Assembly (NCBI GenBank): GCA_943331105.2
Contig: CALQKH020000013.1
Location: 38,591-102,590, forward strand
Direction of reading: 5' to 3'
Length of the DNA: 64,000 nucleotides
Origin: Akkermansia muciniphila
GTDB lineage: Bacteria > Pseudomonadota > Gammaproteobacteria > Burkholderiales > Burkholderiaceae_C
Positions within the stretch are counted from its first letter, which is position 1. Each line of letters starts with the position of its first letter. The notes beneath the pieces are model-generated. The model saw only the letters and a program-made list of their open reading frames with translations, was not told the DNA's origin and searched no databases. Shown piece by piece: positions 9,692-19,847 of this stretch. Both the position numbers and the translations under genes were made by a program.

Positions 9692-10891
9692 TCAATACCG
9701 GGCCTGCCCGCTGCGCTGCATCTGCCATGAGGCCCAGGTGGCCATCAGTGACAACACGCCGCACACGGCCATCACGCCCAGGTAATGCCCGCTGCTGTCA
9801 AATGCGGCCCCGGCCAGCACAGGCCCCAACAGGTTACCCAGGGCCGCGCCACTGTAGAGCGTTCCCACCACGCTGGCCACCGATTTGCCGCCAAAGTAAT
9901 CCATGCAAATGGCGGGCAGCAGCGACACGATGCTGCCATAACTCAGGCCAAACCACAGGGCAAAAATCACCAGCATGCCCTGCCCGCCCGCCGCGCCCCA
10001 CAGCGCATAAGTCGCTCCCATGGACAGCTGCATCAGCACCAGCGTCTGCGCCCGGCCCAGCCTGTCGGCCAGCAAGCCAATGGCAAAGCGCCCGATCAGG
10101 CTGCCTACACCGATCAAGCCCACCAGCCCCACGGCAAAAGCCTCGCCCAGGCCCAGATCGCGCGCCGAAGCCGACACGTGCGCGAACGGAATGAACATCA
10201 CCGGCGAGGCCAGCACCGTGGCCAGATACAGCCAGCGAAACGTGGGGCTGCGCAAGGTTTCGCGCAAACTCAGGCCCGTGGCCGAGCCGCCTGCACCCGT
10301 GCTACCTGAAGCCGTTGCCGGTGCTGCAGGTGCAAGCCGCAGCAAGGCCGCTGCCAACAAGCCCAGCACCAACACACCCAAGGCCAGCAGCTGCATGGCT
10401 TCGCGCCAAGGCATGGGGCCAATCGCCATGGCCACCAGCACCGGCACCAGCAAGGTGCCCGCACCCACGCCCGAGCTGGCAATGCCCCCGGCCAGCCCCC
10501 GACGGGTGGTGAACCAGGGCTGCACGCTGGCAATGGAAGGCGTGTACACCAGCGCGATGCCCAGGCCCACCAACAAGCCATAGCTCACATACACCGCCAG
10601 CAAAGACGTGGCCCAACTGGTGGCCAGCAAGCCCAGCGCAATGAGGGCCATGCCCGCCGAGCACACGATGCGCGGCCCAAAGCGGTCGGCCAGCATGCCG
10701 CCGCCTGCGCCCAGAACAAAATAAACAAAGCCCGAGAGGCCAAAAATCCAGGACACATCCGCCCGCTGCGCCGAGAACTCGACGGCGAACGATTCAAAAA
10801 ACGCCGCGAACGAATACGACACCCCAAAGATCACAGCCAGACACACAAATGTGGCCCAAACCACCACCCAGGCGTAGGGGGTTTCTTTCAT
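9692..10891 (-). CDS. MFS transporter (OFA/monocarboxylate-like)
   Basis: 12-TM pattern, GGGMLADRFGPRIV, GIASSGVGAGTLL; ATG at 10891 preferred over the longer ORF. Confidence 0.85.
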   Translation of the reverse strand: MKETPYAWVVVWATFVCLAVIFGVSYSFAAFFESFAVEFSAQRADVSWIFGLSGFVYFVLGAGGGMLADRFGPRIVCSAGMALIALGLLATSWATSLLAVYVSYGLLVGLGIALVYTPSIASVQPWFTTRRGLAGGIASSGVGAGTLLVPVLVAMAIGPMPWREAMQLLALGVLVLGLLAAALLRLAPAAPATASGSTGAGGSATGLSLRETLRSPTFRWLYLATVLASPVMFIPFAHVSASARDLGLGEAFAVGLVGLIGVGSLIGRFAIGLLADRLGRAQTLVLMQLSMGATYALWGAAGGQGMLVIFALWFGLSYGSIVSLLPAICMDYFGGKSVASVVGTLYSGAALGNLLGPVLAGAAFDSSGHYLGVMAVCGVLSLMATWASWQMQRSGQARY

Positions 10892-10984
10892 GGTGTCTCC
10901 GGTGTTCGCATGTTGCAAAGCATTGTGCCTTGCACGGGATGGGCACACCCCTGAGGTCAAAAAGCCTGTGTCACACTGGCGCGC

Positions 10985-12184
10985 ATGGACACCTCACTCG
11001 AACAAGCCCGCCAGGCCTTTCTGGATGGCGTTGAACAGTTTGAACGCCACCAATTTGAGGCGGCGGCATCCCTCTTTGAACGGGCATTGCAGCTGGCACC
11101 GGGCAGGCCGTCGGTGTTGATGAACCTGGGTGCCAGCTGCGTGCAGTTGGGTCGCTTTGAGCGGGCCGATGAATGCCTGCGCCAATCCTTGGCGGCCGAT
11201 GGCCAGCAGAGCGATGCCTGGGTGGCTTGGGGGGTCACGCAGATGGCGTTGGGCCAATGGCCACAAGCCCTGCACAGCCATGAGAAAGCCCGTGCTTTGG
11301 GCGCGGATGGCGCCGAGTTTTGTTTGCGCTGGGGTCAATGCCTGGCTTATGCCGGGCAGCTGCCTCAAGCCGTGCAGGCGTTTGACCAAGCGCTGGCGCA
11401 CGACCCCAACTTGGCCGAGGCTTTTAGCCAGCGTGCCCATGCCCAGCGTGACATGGGGCAAACCGAGGCAGCGATCGCGGACTACCAACGTGCGCTGGCG
11501 CTGGGGGCCGACCCTGAATTGCACCGCTATTACTTGGCCGCCCTGAGCCCGGATCAGCCCTCGGTGAACGCGCCCGCGGCCTATGTCGAAAAACTCTTTG
11601 ACCAATACGCCGACGACTTCGAGGCGCACCTGGTCGGGCAACTGGGTTACCAAGGCCACAGCGTGCTGTTGCAGCACCTGCCCGCGGACTCGGCGGCCCG
11701 TTTTGAACGGGTATGGGACTTGGGCTGCGGCACCGGTTTGTGCGGCACCTTGATCCGCCCCCGCGCCCAGCATTTGACCGGTGTGGACCTGTCTTCGGTC
11801 ATGGTGGCCAAGGCGCGTGCGCTGGGGGTTTACGACAGCCTGCATGCGCAAGAGTTGGTGGCCTTCATGCAGCACACCACAGAGCCAGCCGATTTGGTGC
11901 TGGCGGCCGATGTGTTCATTTATGTGGGCTGGCTGGAGGCGGTTTTTGAAGCCCTGAGCCCACGCGTGCGTTCGGGCGGCTGGCTGGCCCTGACCGTTGA
12001 AGAGGCCGATCCGGGTTTTGAAGTGCAACTGCACAGCAGCTTGCGTTATGCGCACGCCTTGACCTATTTGCAAAAGCTGGCCGCAGAGTACGGCTGGGAA
12101 TGGGCCAAGGTGCACCGCGCGCCCTTGCGACTGGACCAAGCCCAGCCCCTCATGGGTGCTTATGTTTATTTGCAAAAAACCTGA
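10985..12184 (+). CDS. TPR repeat protein with C-terminal SAM methyltransferase domain
   Basis: TPR units then VWDLGCGTGLCGTLIRPRAQHLTGVDLSSVMVAKAR. Confidence 0.85.
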   Translation: MDTSLEQARQAFLDGVEQFERHQFEAAASLFERALQLAPGRPSVLMNLGASCVQLGRFERADECLRQSLAADGQQSDAWVAWGVTQMALGQWPQALHSHEKARALGADGAEFCLRWGQCLAYAGQLPQAVQAFDQALAHDPNLAEAFSQRAHAQRDMGQTEAAIADYQRALALGADPELHRYYLAALSPDQPSVNAPAAYVEKLFDQYADDFEAHLVGQLGYQGHSVLLQHLPADSAARFERVWDLGCGTGLCGTLIRPRAQHLTGVDLSSVMVAKARALGVYDSLHAQELVAFMQHTTEPADLVLAADVFIYVGWLEAVFEALSPRVRSGGWLALTVEEADPGFEVQLHSSLRYAHALTYLQKLAAEYGWEWAKVHRAPLRLDQAQPLMGAYVYLQKT

Positions 12185-12229
12185 CAATGCTGAATCCTTA
12201 GTTATGACCCAGCCAGGAGAACCTCGCTC

Positions 12230-12784
12230 ATGAACGCTCAGGAACGCGACCAGCTTCAGCAATTCTTGGCCACCTTGCGGCAGCAGCGTGTTCAGCCCAA
12301 AGATCCTGTGGCCGATGGCCTCATCCGGGATGCCTTGGCCTCACAAACCGATGCCACTTACCTTTTGGTGCAACGGACCATGGCGTTGACCTTGGCACTT
12401 CAAGCCATGCAAAACCGAGTACAGCAATTGCAAGCCTCATCGGCTGCGGCACTGCAAGCCTCAAACCCGCAGCCAGCATCGGACGCATCCAACGCTGTCG
12501 CCAGTGCCGTGCCCTCTCAGGCGCCATTGTCCCTGCCGGTTAGCGGCGTCAATGCGGCGCAACCCAGTCTGTGGATGCGCGGCTTGGTCGGGCAAGTGGG
12601 CGGTACGGCGCTTGGCGTGGCCACGGGCGTGGTGGCGGGCGGTGCCCTGTTGCAAGGCCTTCAAGCCTTGTGGGGAGTAGACGCGGCTTCGCCTGATTTC
12701 GCCCAAGGCTCCGTTGGGGGCTTGTCTACCGCTGAACCGGATGCGGGCGACGGCCTGTGGGACTTGGGCGACGACTGGGCCTGA
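12230..12784 (+). CDS. DUF2076-like protein
   Basis: MNAQERDQLQQFLATLRQQRVQPKDPVADGLIRDALASQTDATYLLVQRTMAL typical N-terminus. Confidence 0.75.
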   Translation: MNAQERDQLQQFLATLRQQRVQPKDPVADGLIRDALASQTDATYLLVQRTMALTLALQAMQNRVQQLQASSAAALQASNPQPASDASNAVASAVPSQAPLSLPVSGVNAAQPSLWMRGLVGQVGGTALGVATGVVAGGALLQGLQALWGVDAASPDFAQGSVGGLSTAEPDAGDGLWDLGDDWA

Positions 12785-12811
12785 GTTCAAGCGCCTCCTT
12801 CAGCGGCAGAT

Positions 12812-14065
12812 TCAGCGGCTATAGGCCAAGCCCAGCGCCACGCCGCCAAACAAATCGCCCTCCACCACAGGCACTCCCACAAATGCGGCTTGCAGGGTCT
12901 GCTGGAACGTGCTCAAAGCCGACGATCCCCCCGTCAGGTAAATCGCATCCAGTGAAGCGTTCGTCAGGCCTGCGCGTTTCACGCACTCGCGTGCGCACCT
13001 CACGGTGCGGTCTAGTAAATCTTGCAGTTGCGCTTGCATGTCGCTCACGCTGAGCTCTGCTTGTAATCCGCGCTCGATCACCGACAGGTCAATGCCTGTG
13101 CTGGCACTGTTCACCGAGCAACGGATTTTGGCCTGCTCGACCTCATGGGCCATCAAATGGCCATACCGTTCGGTCAGCACGCACATCAGACGATCGTGCA
13201 GGCAGGGATCGCTGTAATTGCTGCGCAGGTTTTTGGCTTGGCTGATGGCTTTGGCTTGGTATTGCCAGTGGATCAAATGCCAAGTGGCCAAATCAAAAAA
13301 CACACCACTGGGCACCTCGCGTTGTTCGGGGCCCATGTGTTTGTAGCCCAGCAGAGGCATCACCTGCGCCAAATTCAGTTGCCGGTCGTAGTCGGTGCCG
13401 CCAATGTGCACACCTGTGGTGGCCAAAATGTCTCGGCTGCGGTCGGCGTGACGCATGCGCTCTGGCCCCAAGCGCACCACCGTGAAGTCCGAGGTGCCGC
13501 CTCCCAAGTCCACCACCAACACCGTGCTTTCTTGGGTCAGGCGTTGCTCGTAATCCAGCGCGGCGGCGATGGGTTCGAGCTGAAACGACACCTCGTCAAA
13601 GCCCACCGACTTCACCGCTTGGCGCAGTGAGGCTTCGGCCTGCGCATCGCGCTCGGGATCGTCGTCCACAAAATGCACTGGCCGGCCCATCACCACGCGG
13701 CGCGGGGCACTGCCCAAGCTTTGGGTGGCGCGCTCGCGCAGGGCGGCTAAAAAGGTGGCAATGATGTCCTGAAAGCTGATTTGCTGATGGCCGATCTGCG
13801 TGGTCTCCAGCAGCAGTGGGCTGCCCAGCAGGCTTTTGAGCGAGCGCATCAAGCGGCCCTCTGTGCCCTCCAGGTAATGCCCGATGGCATCGCGCCCGAA
13901 GTGCGTGCTGTTGTCCTCAGCGTTGTAAAACACCGCTGTTGGCATGGCCAAGGCCTCGCCCTCAAGGGCCATCAGGCGGGCGTCGCCTTGGGGGCCGAGC
14001 CAAGCCATGGCCGAGTTGGAGGTGCCGAAATCAATGCCAAGCGTGCCGGCAGGAAAAAAGTTCAT
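12812..14065 (-). CDS. yegD: Hsp70 family protein (YegD-like chaperone)
   Basis: TLGIDFGTSNSAMAWL, VVDLGGGTSDFTVV, YLTGGSSALSTFQQTLQAAF. Confidence 0.87.
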   Translation of the reverse strand: MNFFPAGTLGIDFGTSNSAMAWLGPQGDARLMALEGEALAMPTAVFYNAEDNSTHFGRDAIGHYLEGTEGRLMRSLKSLLGSPLLLETTQIGHQQISFQDIIATFLAALRERATQSLGSAPRRVVMGRPVHFVDDDPERDAQAEASLRQAVKSVGFDEVSFQLEPIAAALDYEQRLTQESTVLVVDLGGGTSDFTVVRLGPERMRHADRSRDILATTGVHIGGTDYDRQLNLAQVMPLLGYKHMGPEQREVPSGVFFDLATWHLIHWQYQAKAISQAKNLRSNYSDPCLHDRLMCVLTERYGHLMAHEVEQAKIRCSVNSASTGIDLSVIERGLQAELSVSDMQAQLQDLLDRTVRCARECVKRAGLTNASLDAIYLTGGSSALSTFQQTLQAAFVGVPVVEGDLFGGVALGLAYSR

Positions 14066-14252
14066 GGGGAGGGTAGACAAAAGCCGACAGTCACAGTGCA
14101 GGTGCCTGCCAAAGCGGGCAGGCCTTAAGGACCGGGCATTTTGCCACCAAGCGCTACACTGAGGCAGACACTAGTTACGCGCTCATTTATGAGTTGCTCT
14201 GAGCCTCTGTGGACAGCTTGGCAACGGTGCATTCATTGACGTCTTATCGCGG

Positions 14253-14531
14253 TCAGCGGCGGTTGAAATACTGCCGCATTTCAGCGAGAGTTTGAGACTC
14301 CTTGTACTTGACTGGAACGACTTTGGCCGTGCTGCTGGGAAAAACGTCCTCTTGCGTCAAGTTGTACTTTTCCATCACCGCCATGATCTGAGCGGTGCCC
14401 TGGTCCACCTCTTCTTGCCGCAATCGCGCTTTCTCCAAATCAGCGTCCATCTTTTTCAAGATTTCCAGCGACTGCGTGATTTTGAAATCAAGCTCTGCTT
14501 TTTGCTGCTCAAGCTGTTTCAGTGAAGGCAT
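14253..14531 (-). CDS. H-NS-like protein, lacking an obvious C-terminal DNA-binding motif
   Basis: Coiled-coil MPSLKQLEQQKAELDFKITQSLEILKKMDADLEKARLRQEEVDQGTAQIMAVMEKYNLTQEDVF; ends ...VPVKYKESQTLAEMRQYFNRR. Confidence 0.55.
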   Translation of the reverse strand: MPSLKQLEQQKAELDFKITQSLEILKKMDADLEKARLRQEEVDQGTAQIMAVMEKYNLTQEDVFPSSTAKVVPVKYKESQTLAEMRQYFNRR

Positions 14532-14760
14532 GGTGAGGTCCCGAAGAGTGAGTGAATAAGACGGTGGCAATCTAACAGTCACGCTGGTGTGACCGCACAC
14601 CAAAAATCATGAAAACACACAGATGCTCACAGCTGAGGGGTTAAATGTTGTGCAGGGGCTGCATAAGCTCACAGTTGCTCTCACTTTCAACACATCATTT
14701 CGCTTGTATTCACATCCCTATGGTTTATGGCACCTCAAACTTCTATGATTTGAGACATCC

Positions 14761-16632
14761 ATGAAACGCTTGTGTTGTCTGCTGTTGCTCTTGTTGTTCC
14801 AACTGTCCTTGTATGCAGGACAGGAGCGCTATGAAGTCGACACAGCTTTTTTCCACGACGATCAGCAAACGCACACACTGGAGAGCATCCAAGCGCAGGC
14901 ATTTCAACCCTATCGGGGGCAACTTCGCCTTGGATTTACTCGGGGTGAAACCTGGATTCGGATTCAACTGAAGGACCTCCCAGCCAGTGCGGCTCCAGAC
15001 CCGGGCCTTTCTTTGGTTTTAAGGGTGGATCCCTACACGCTGGACAAATTGGATTTTTACCAACAAACCTTCGGAAACTGGACGCACCAACTTGGGGGTG
15101 AGTTGCAGTTGGAAAAGAAAAATATTTGCATCGAGCTACAGCACTGTTTCGAATTCAATGCATCAAACGCGCGCAATCAGTTTGCATATTTGAAGGTGCA
15201 AACGACCGGTGTTCGCATAGTGCGCATGGATGTGATGGCTCCTGATCAGGTTTTCGAGTCATCGATTGGAGTGATCAAAAGCGTCAACACCGCTTTGAAC
15301 CTTTCCGTCGCATTGTTGGTTCTTTCGGTGACGTTTCTGTTTTTTGAACGTTCACGCTTGCTGCTGGTATTTTGTGGATTTCAAACGACGGTTGTGCTGT
15401 CGATTTGCGCTTTTTCAGGTGCCTTGCAGGAATGGTGGGGTGTCATGCTGGAGGTTCAACCCAACACCATGACAAGCTTGGCGTTGGTGATGCGCATGGC
15501 AATGACGGTCCTTTTGGCATGGGCGGTTGTTTCTGATTACAAGCCCAGTTCGACCTACCACAAATGGGTCGCTGCTGTTCTGATGGCATGCGGTTTCAAT
15601 CTTCTGCTTGTTTTATCTGGGTACGAAACCGAGGCAGGCTTGGTGAATTACGGACTTGGCTTTTTAATCCCTTATATCCAGATATGGGGTGCGCGCACGG
15701 TCAGCACACCCATGTCTGGTCGATGGATTTTTACAGCAGGATGGTTGGTCTTTCTACTATTCATTGTCTTGGGGTTTCCCTACAGTTTCGGCTACGAGGA
15801 TTGGCGGGATCAATTTAAGCTGGTGCAAACCAGCGGGGACCTGCGGCTCAACGGCATCCCGATTGGCATCGTGATTTTTTGGTTGGTCGCTACAGAAAAG
15901 GCCAGCCGAAATCGGAAAAAATTCTTGGAACTGCAGGCCTTGAAAATTCAAGCCGCCGAATCCAAAGCTCATGAAGACGGTTTGAAAGAACGCCGAGATC
16001 TGATTGACATGCTGACCCATGAATTGAAGACGCCTTTGAGCACCATCAAGTTTGCGATGGCATCGCTCAAAAGAACCGTGTTGGTGCAGGGTGAGTCATC
16101 CGATAGGATGATGCACATCAATGCCTCGGTAGAGCGCATGGACGCCATGATTGAGCATGTTGCGCTCTCCAACAAAATTGAACGGATGGAGGCCCTCGGC
16201 ACAGAGGAGACCGTCTCAGCACTCGAACTGATGAACGTGGTGATGCAGGAGTACCGTGAGCCTGAACGCTTTGAGCTTGACATTCAGGATGGGGTGGTTT
16301 TCCGAGCTGCCCCACATTTCCTGGCTTTGATCATCGAGAACTTGGTGAGTAATGCTGTTAAATATGCCCAAGACGGCAAAGTCAGGATCAGCATTCAAGA
16401 CGAAGCTTCGAACATGACTTGTTTTCGCATCAGCAATCGTGTGGCGGATGATCACCATCCAGACGAGGCGCGTTTGTTTGAGCGCTACTACCGCCATCCC
16501 AGTTTCCAAGACAGCCCGGGCATGGGCATTGGCTTGAGTTTGGTCAATTCCGCGGCACAAAAAATGGGTGCGCATGTGCACTACCAAAAAATCGACCAAG
16601 ACGTGGTCTTTGAAGTGAGATTTCCCCGTTGA
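14761..16632 (+). CDS. Sensor histidine kinase with 7TMR-DISM-type sensor region
   Basis: Signal peptide, DISM-like N-terminus, 7 TM stretch, LIDMLTHELKTPLSTIKFAM H-box, GMGIGLSLVNSAA G-box. Confidence 0.9.
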   Translation: MKRLCCLLLLLLFQLSLYAGQERYEVDTAFFHDDQQTHTLESIQAQAFQPYRGQLRLGFTRGETWIRIQLKDLPASAAPDPGLSLVLRVDPYTLDKLDFYQQTFGNWTHQLGGELQLEKKNICIELQHCFEFNASNARNQFAYLKVQTTGVRIVRMDVMAPDQVFESSIGVIKSVNTALNLSVALLVLSVTFLFFERSRLLLVFCGFQTTVVLSICAFSGALQEWWGVMLEVQPNTMTSLALVMRMAMTVLLAWAVVSDYKPSSTYHKWVAAVLMACGFNLLLVLSGYETEAGLVNYGLGFLIPYIQIWGARTVSTPMSGRWIFTAGWLVFLLFIVLGFPYSFGYEDWRDQFKLVQTSGDLRLNGIPIGIVIFWLVATEKASRNRKKFLELQALKIQAAESKAHEDGLKERRDLIDMLTHELKTPLSTIKFAMASLKRTVLVQGESSDRMMHINASVERMDAMIEHVALSNKIERMEALGTEETVSALELMNVVMQEYREPERFELDIQDGVVFRAAPHFLALIIENLVSNAVKYAQDGKVRISIQDEASNMTCFRISNRVADDHHPDEARLFERYYRHPSFQDSPGMGIGLSLVNSAAQKMGAHVHYQKIDQDVVFEVRFPR

Positions 16633-17369
16633 ACGACTTGCACCGTGACGCCAAAGAATCATCCGCGCCATTGGTGTTGGCCTTGGTGGAGGACGACCGC
16701 TTGCTGCGGGAAGAAATCGAGGTGCATTTGGAGGCGCATGGCTTTGAGGTGCATGCGGCCAACAGCGCATCGGGTTTGGATGAACTCAATGCCCGCATTG
16801 CCTTTGACCTGTATCTGATTGACTTGAATCTACCAGGGGAAAATGGTCTGAGCCTTTGCCGGCGTGTGCGGCAATCGCGTCCCGATGCGGGTATTGTGAT
16901 CATGACCGCCCGAGTGGCGCTGCACGACCGCATTGCGGGCTACAAACAGGGCGGCGCAGACGTTTACCTGACCAAGCCAGTGTCGCCGGATGAGTTGGTT
17001 TTGGTGTTGCTGAGTTTGGGGCGGCGCCTGAAGCATTCGCAAGCGTCCAACCAGTGGTCGCTGAGTTTGCGCGATCGCACCTTGTTGGGGCCGGACCAAA
17101 CCCTCAAACTTCGGCTAACGAGCAAGGAAAAAATCATTTTGTTGGCGCTTGTTCAGGCCAAGGACAACACGTTGGAGTCTGGTGTGCTCTGCGATTTGTT
17201 TGCCGAAGAGGACAACGATGCCTTGATGAGCAAGCATGCCTTGGAAGAGTTGATTGCCCGTTTGCGCAAAAAATTCAAAAGCGCACAGGCCGATGGCGAT
17301 GAGCCAGCGATCAAGTCGGTTTGGGGTGTGGGTTACCAGCTGTGTGTGCGGATCCAATTTGTCCATTGA
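16629..17369 (+). CDS. OmpR-family response regulator
   Basis: LALVEDDRLLREEIEVHL...YLIDLNLPGENGL...DVYLTKPVSPDEL; overlaps HK stop, apparent TTG start. Confidence 0.87.
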   Translation: MNDLHRDAKESSAPLVLALVEDDRLLREEIEVHLEAHGFEVHAANSASGLDELNARIAFDLYLIDLNLPGENGLSLCRRVRQSRPDAGIVIMTARVALHDRIAGYKQGGADVYLTKPVSPDELVLVLLSLGRRLKHSQASNQWSLSLRDRTLLGPDQTLKLRLTSKEKIILLALVQAKDNTLESGVLCDLFAEEDNDALMSKHALEELIARLRKKFKSAQADGDEPAIKSVWGVGYQLCVRIQFVH

Positions 17370-17458
17370 AGGCGTACCCTGCACATGGGGATCACGGAAA
17401 CAGAAATGTCCCTCGGGTTTTGGTATAGATTCGGTAGCTTGTTCACAAGTTCAAAGCC

Positions 17459-17719
17459 ATGACCGATATCTCTAAAGACGCAGCATCTCGTCCAGCACTT
17501 CCTGACCGCCTGGCTATCGACACCCGCAGCCCGCACCATGTGCGCGCCGTGTTCGAGCACGACATTGGCATCCGCTTCAATGGCAAGGACCGCAACGACG
17601 TTGAGGAATACTGCATCAGCGAAGGCTGGGTGCGCGTGCCTGCGGGCAAGACGCTGGACCGCAAAGGCCAGCCCTTGCTGATCAAGCTCAAGGGCAAGGT
17701 CGAAGCGTTTTACCGCTGA
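17459..17719 (+). CDS. DUF3297 family protein
   Basis: RLAIDTRSPHHVRAVFEHDIGIRFNGKDRNDVEEYCISEGWVRVPAGKTLDRKGQPLLIKLKGKVEAFYR. Confidence 0.85.
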   Translation: MTDISKDAASRPALPDRLAIDTRSPHHVRAVFEHDIGIRFNGKDRNDVEEYCISEGWVRVPAGKTLDRKGQPLLIKLKGKVEAFYR

Positions 17720-17734
17720 CACCTCCGGTGGCGC

Positions 17735-19735
17735 TTAGCCGCTGATGCGCCGCCGCAATGTTTCAAAAGAGATCAACTCCCCGGCCAGCGCACTGGCCAT
17801 CACGGTGGGTGGGCTGGCCAGCCAGACTTGGCCCGGGCCTGAGCGGCCCGGAAAATTGCGGTTGATGGCGCTCACCGTGACCTGCGCCGAGTCGGTCGAC
17901 GAACCCGGTCCGCAGTTGGCACAAGCCCCGCAAGAGGGCTGCAGGATGCGCACACCCAAAGCGGCGAATGTCTTGTCGTAACCCTGCGCTGCACAGTAAT
18001 CACGCACCGCAGTCGTGCCGTATTGCAAAAACACCTGCACACCCTCGGGCAGCTTGAGATTGTTGTTCAGACCCCAGGCCAACACCGCGTGGTAATGGTC
18101 AAAGTCTTCGCGCTTGCCTGCTGTACAGGAGCCGCCATAGGCGATGTCGATGCGCACGCGTTCTTGCAGCTCAGACAGCGCCAGTCCCAGACCCGGGTCA
18201 CCGGGTCTGGCCACCATGGGGCAGAGGGTGTTCAGATGGACCGTCATGTTGTGGGCGTAATGCGCGCCATCGTCGCTGTGCATCCAGTCATCGATCACCG
18301 CGTCCACGCCCCGGCGTTCACGGATAAAGCGCAAGGTTTCGGCATCGGGTGCCACGATGCCCGTGAGCCCGCCCAACTCGGCGCACATGTTGGTGAGCGT
18401 CGCGCGTTCGTCGGTACTCAGGTGGGCGATGCCTTCACCCGCAAACTCAAACACCTTGCCCACGCCGCTGCCGCTGCGGATGTAAGGTGTGGCCAGCAGG
18501 TGCAGCATCAGGTCTTTGGCGGTCACGCCTGCAGGCAGCTTGCCTTGCAGCTCGACGCGCACACACTCGGGCAGCGTCACGCGCACTGCGCCAGTCACAA
18601 AGGCATTGGCCATGTCGGTGGTGCCTACGCCAAAGGCCACACAACCCAAAGCGCCACTGTGCGGTGTGTGCGAATCGGTGCCCACCACCACCTGCCCGGG
18701 CAGGGCGTAGTGTTCGGCCACCATGGCGTGCGAGATACCGGCCACATTGCTGCCGTCGTCTTGCAGCACTTCGGCATCGGTCAGGGTGCGGTGCATGCGC
18801 AGGCCGTGGCGTGCGGCAAAGTTGCGCTGTGCTTGGCTCATGGCGTGCATGTTGGCGATCAAGCCCCCCTGCACATGGGCGGGGCTTTCTTCGACGTAGG
18901 AGGTATGGTCTTCAAACACCACAATCTGCGCTGGGCTTTGTAAGGTGAAATCTTGCCCCAGTGCATTTTTCATCAAGGTATCGGCCATGCCGGTGTAGTA
19001 CTCGTGAATAAAACGCCAGTCGGCCCGCACGAACAGACCATCGCCGGTGTGCGGCTGATCGGGTGTGTGCGGGGCTGTCAGGTGGTGGCGCTTCAGGATT
19101 TTTTCAAACAGCGTTTGAGGGCCGTTTGCTTTGATGGCGACCGTTCGCCTGCGGTCTTTCTCGTAGGAGCCCACCCCCGTGGGCGAATCCACGCTCGACA
19201 AAAACCGCCGTCCCCAGCGCAGCAACCCCCCCGCCCCCAAAATCGAAGCAGCCAGCGGCTCGCGTCCTTGCAACAGGTCCTCCAGCGTCAAAGCCTCACC
19301 GCGTTCCATGCGGTCCAACAAACCAAAATCGGTCGAGGTGAACAAGCCAATGTTGTCGGCGTTCTGGCGGTAGATGCGCTCAAAACTTTCGGCAATCACC
19401 AGTTGCACGCCCGCCAGCTTTTCGGCAGTGGGGCTGTGCTCGCGCGAAGAGCCCTTGCCATAGCGGCGGCCCGCCACCAGCACCTGAAAACCGGCTTGAC
19501 GCAGGGCTTGGCGAGCGATGGGATTTTCTCCTTGGCAGCGCAGCCCAGTGTGGGCAAATTCGCCCAAGGTGTTGTCGTAATGGCTCAGGATGTGCACCGG
19601 CGTGATCTCGTCGGTCGAGACATCGTCGCGCAGCGGCCCGGCCTGCGCGCGGGTGATCGGCTCCCCTGAAAGTTGGCGGCTGATCAGGCCAGGGTCTTGG
19701 CTGAGGTAAAGAATCTTCCAGTCGGAGCTGTTCAT
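17735..19735 (-). CDS. Aconitase-family hydratase with N-terminal swivel domain (permuted domain order)
   Basis: Swivel-type N-term (DDVSTDEITPVHILSHYDN, GRRYGKGSSREHSPTAEKLAGVQLVIAESFERIYRQNADNIGL), then catalytic (GTDSHTPHSGALGCVAFGVGTTDMANAF, GSCTAGKREDFDH, SCGACANCGPGSS). Confidence 0.85.
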   Translation of the reverse strand: MNSSDWKILYLSQDPGLISRQLSGEPITRAQAGPLRDDVSTDEITPVHILSHYDNTLGEFAHTGLRCQGENPIARQALRQAGFQVLVAGRRYGKGSSREHSPTAEKLAGVQLVIAESFERIYRQNADNIGLFTSTDFGLLDRMERGEALTLEDLLQGREPLAASILGAGGLLRWGRRFLSSVDSPTGVGSYEKDRRRTVAIKANGPQTLFEKILKRHHLTAPHTPDQPHTGDGLFVRADWRFIHEYYTGMADTLMKNALGQDFTLQSPAQIVVFEDHTSYVEESPAHVQGGLIANMHAMSQAQRNFAARHGLRMHRTLTDAEVLQDDGSNVAGISHAMVAEHYALPGQVVVGTDSHTPHSGALGCVAFGVGTTDMANAFVTGAVRVTLPECVRVELQGKLPAGVTAKDLMLHLLATPYIRSGSGVGKVFEFAGEGIAHLSTDERATLTNMCAELGGLTGIVAPDAETLRFIRERRGVDAVIDDWMHSDDGAHYAHNMTVHLNTLCPMVARPGDPGLGLALSELQERVRIDIAYGGSCTAGKREDFDHYHAVLAWGLNNNLKLPEGVQVFLQYGTTAVRDYCAAQGYDKTFAALGVRILQPSCGACANCGPGSSTDSAQVTVSAINRNFPGRSGPGQVWLASPPTVMASALAGELISFETLRRRISG

Positions 19736-19847
19736 GTCAGGGCGTGTGCGTGAGGAATGCTTCGCCCCTTTGGCAGAGGTCCATCTCAATTCTATGAGCG
19801 ATCCGAGCCTTTAAACTCCTCGCACACCCCAGCAAAGGACATTGGAC

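Noticed and set aside
10994-12262. 422-aa minus-strand ORF opposite the TPR-methyltransferase
   Set aside because: Antisense shadow; no domain-like sequence.
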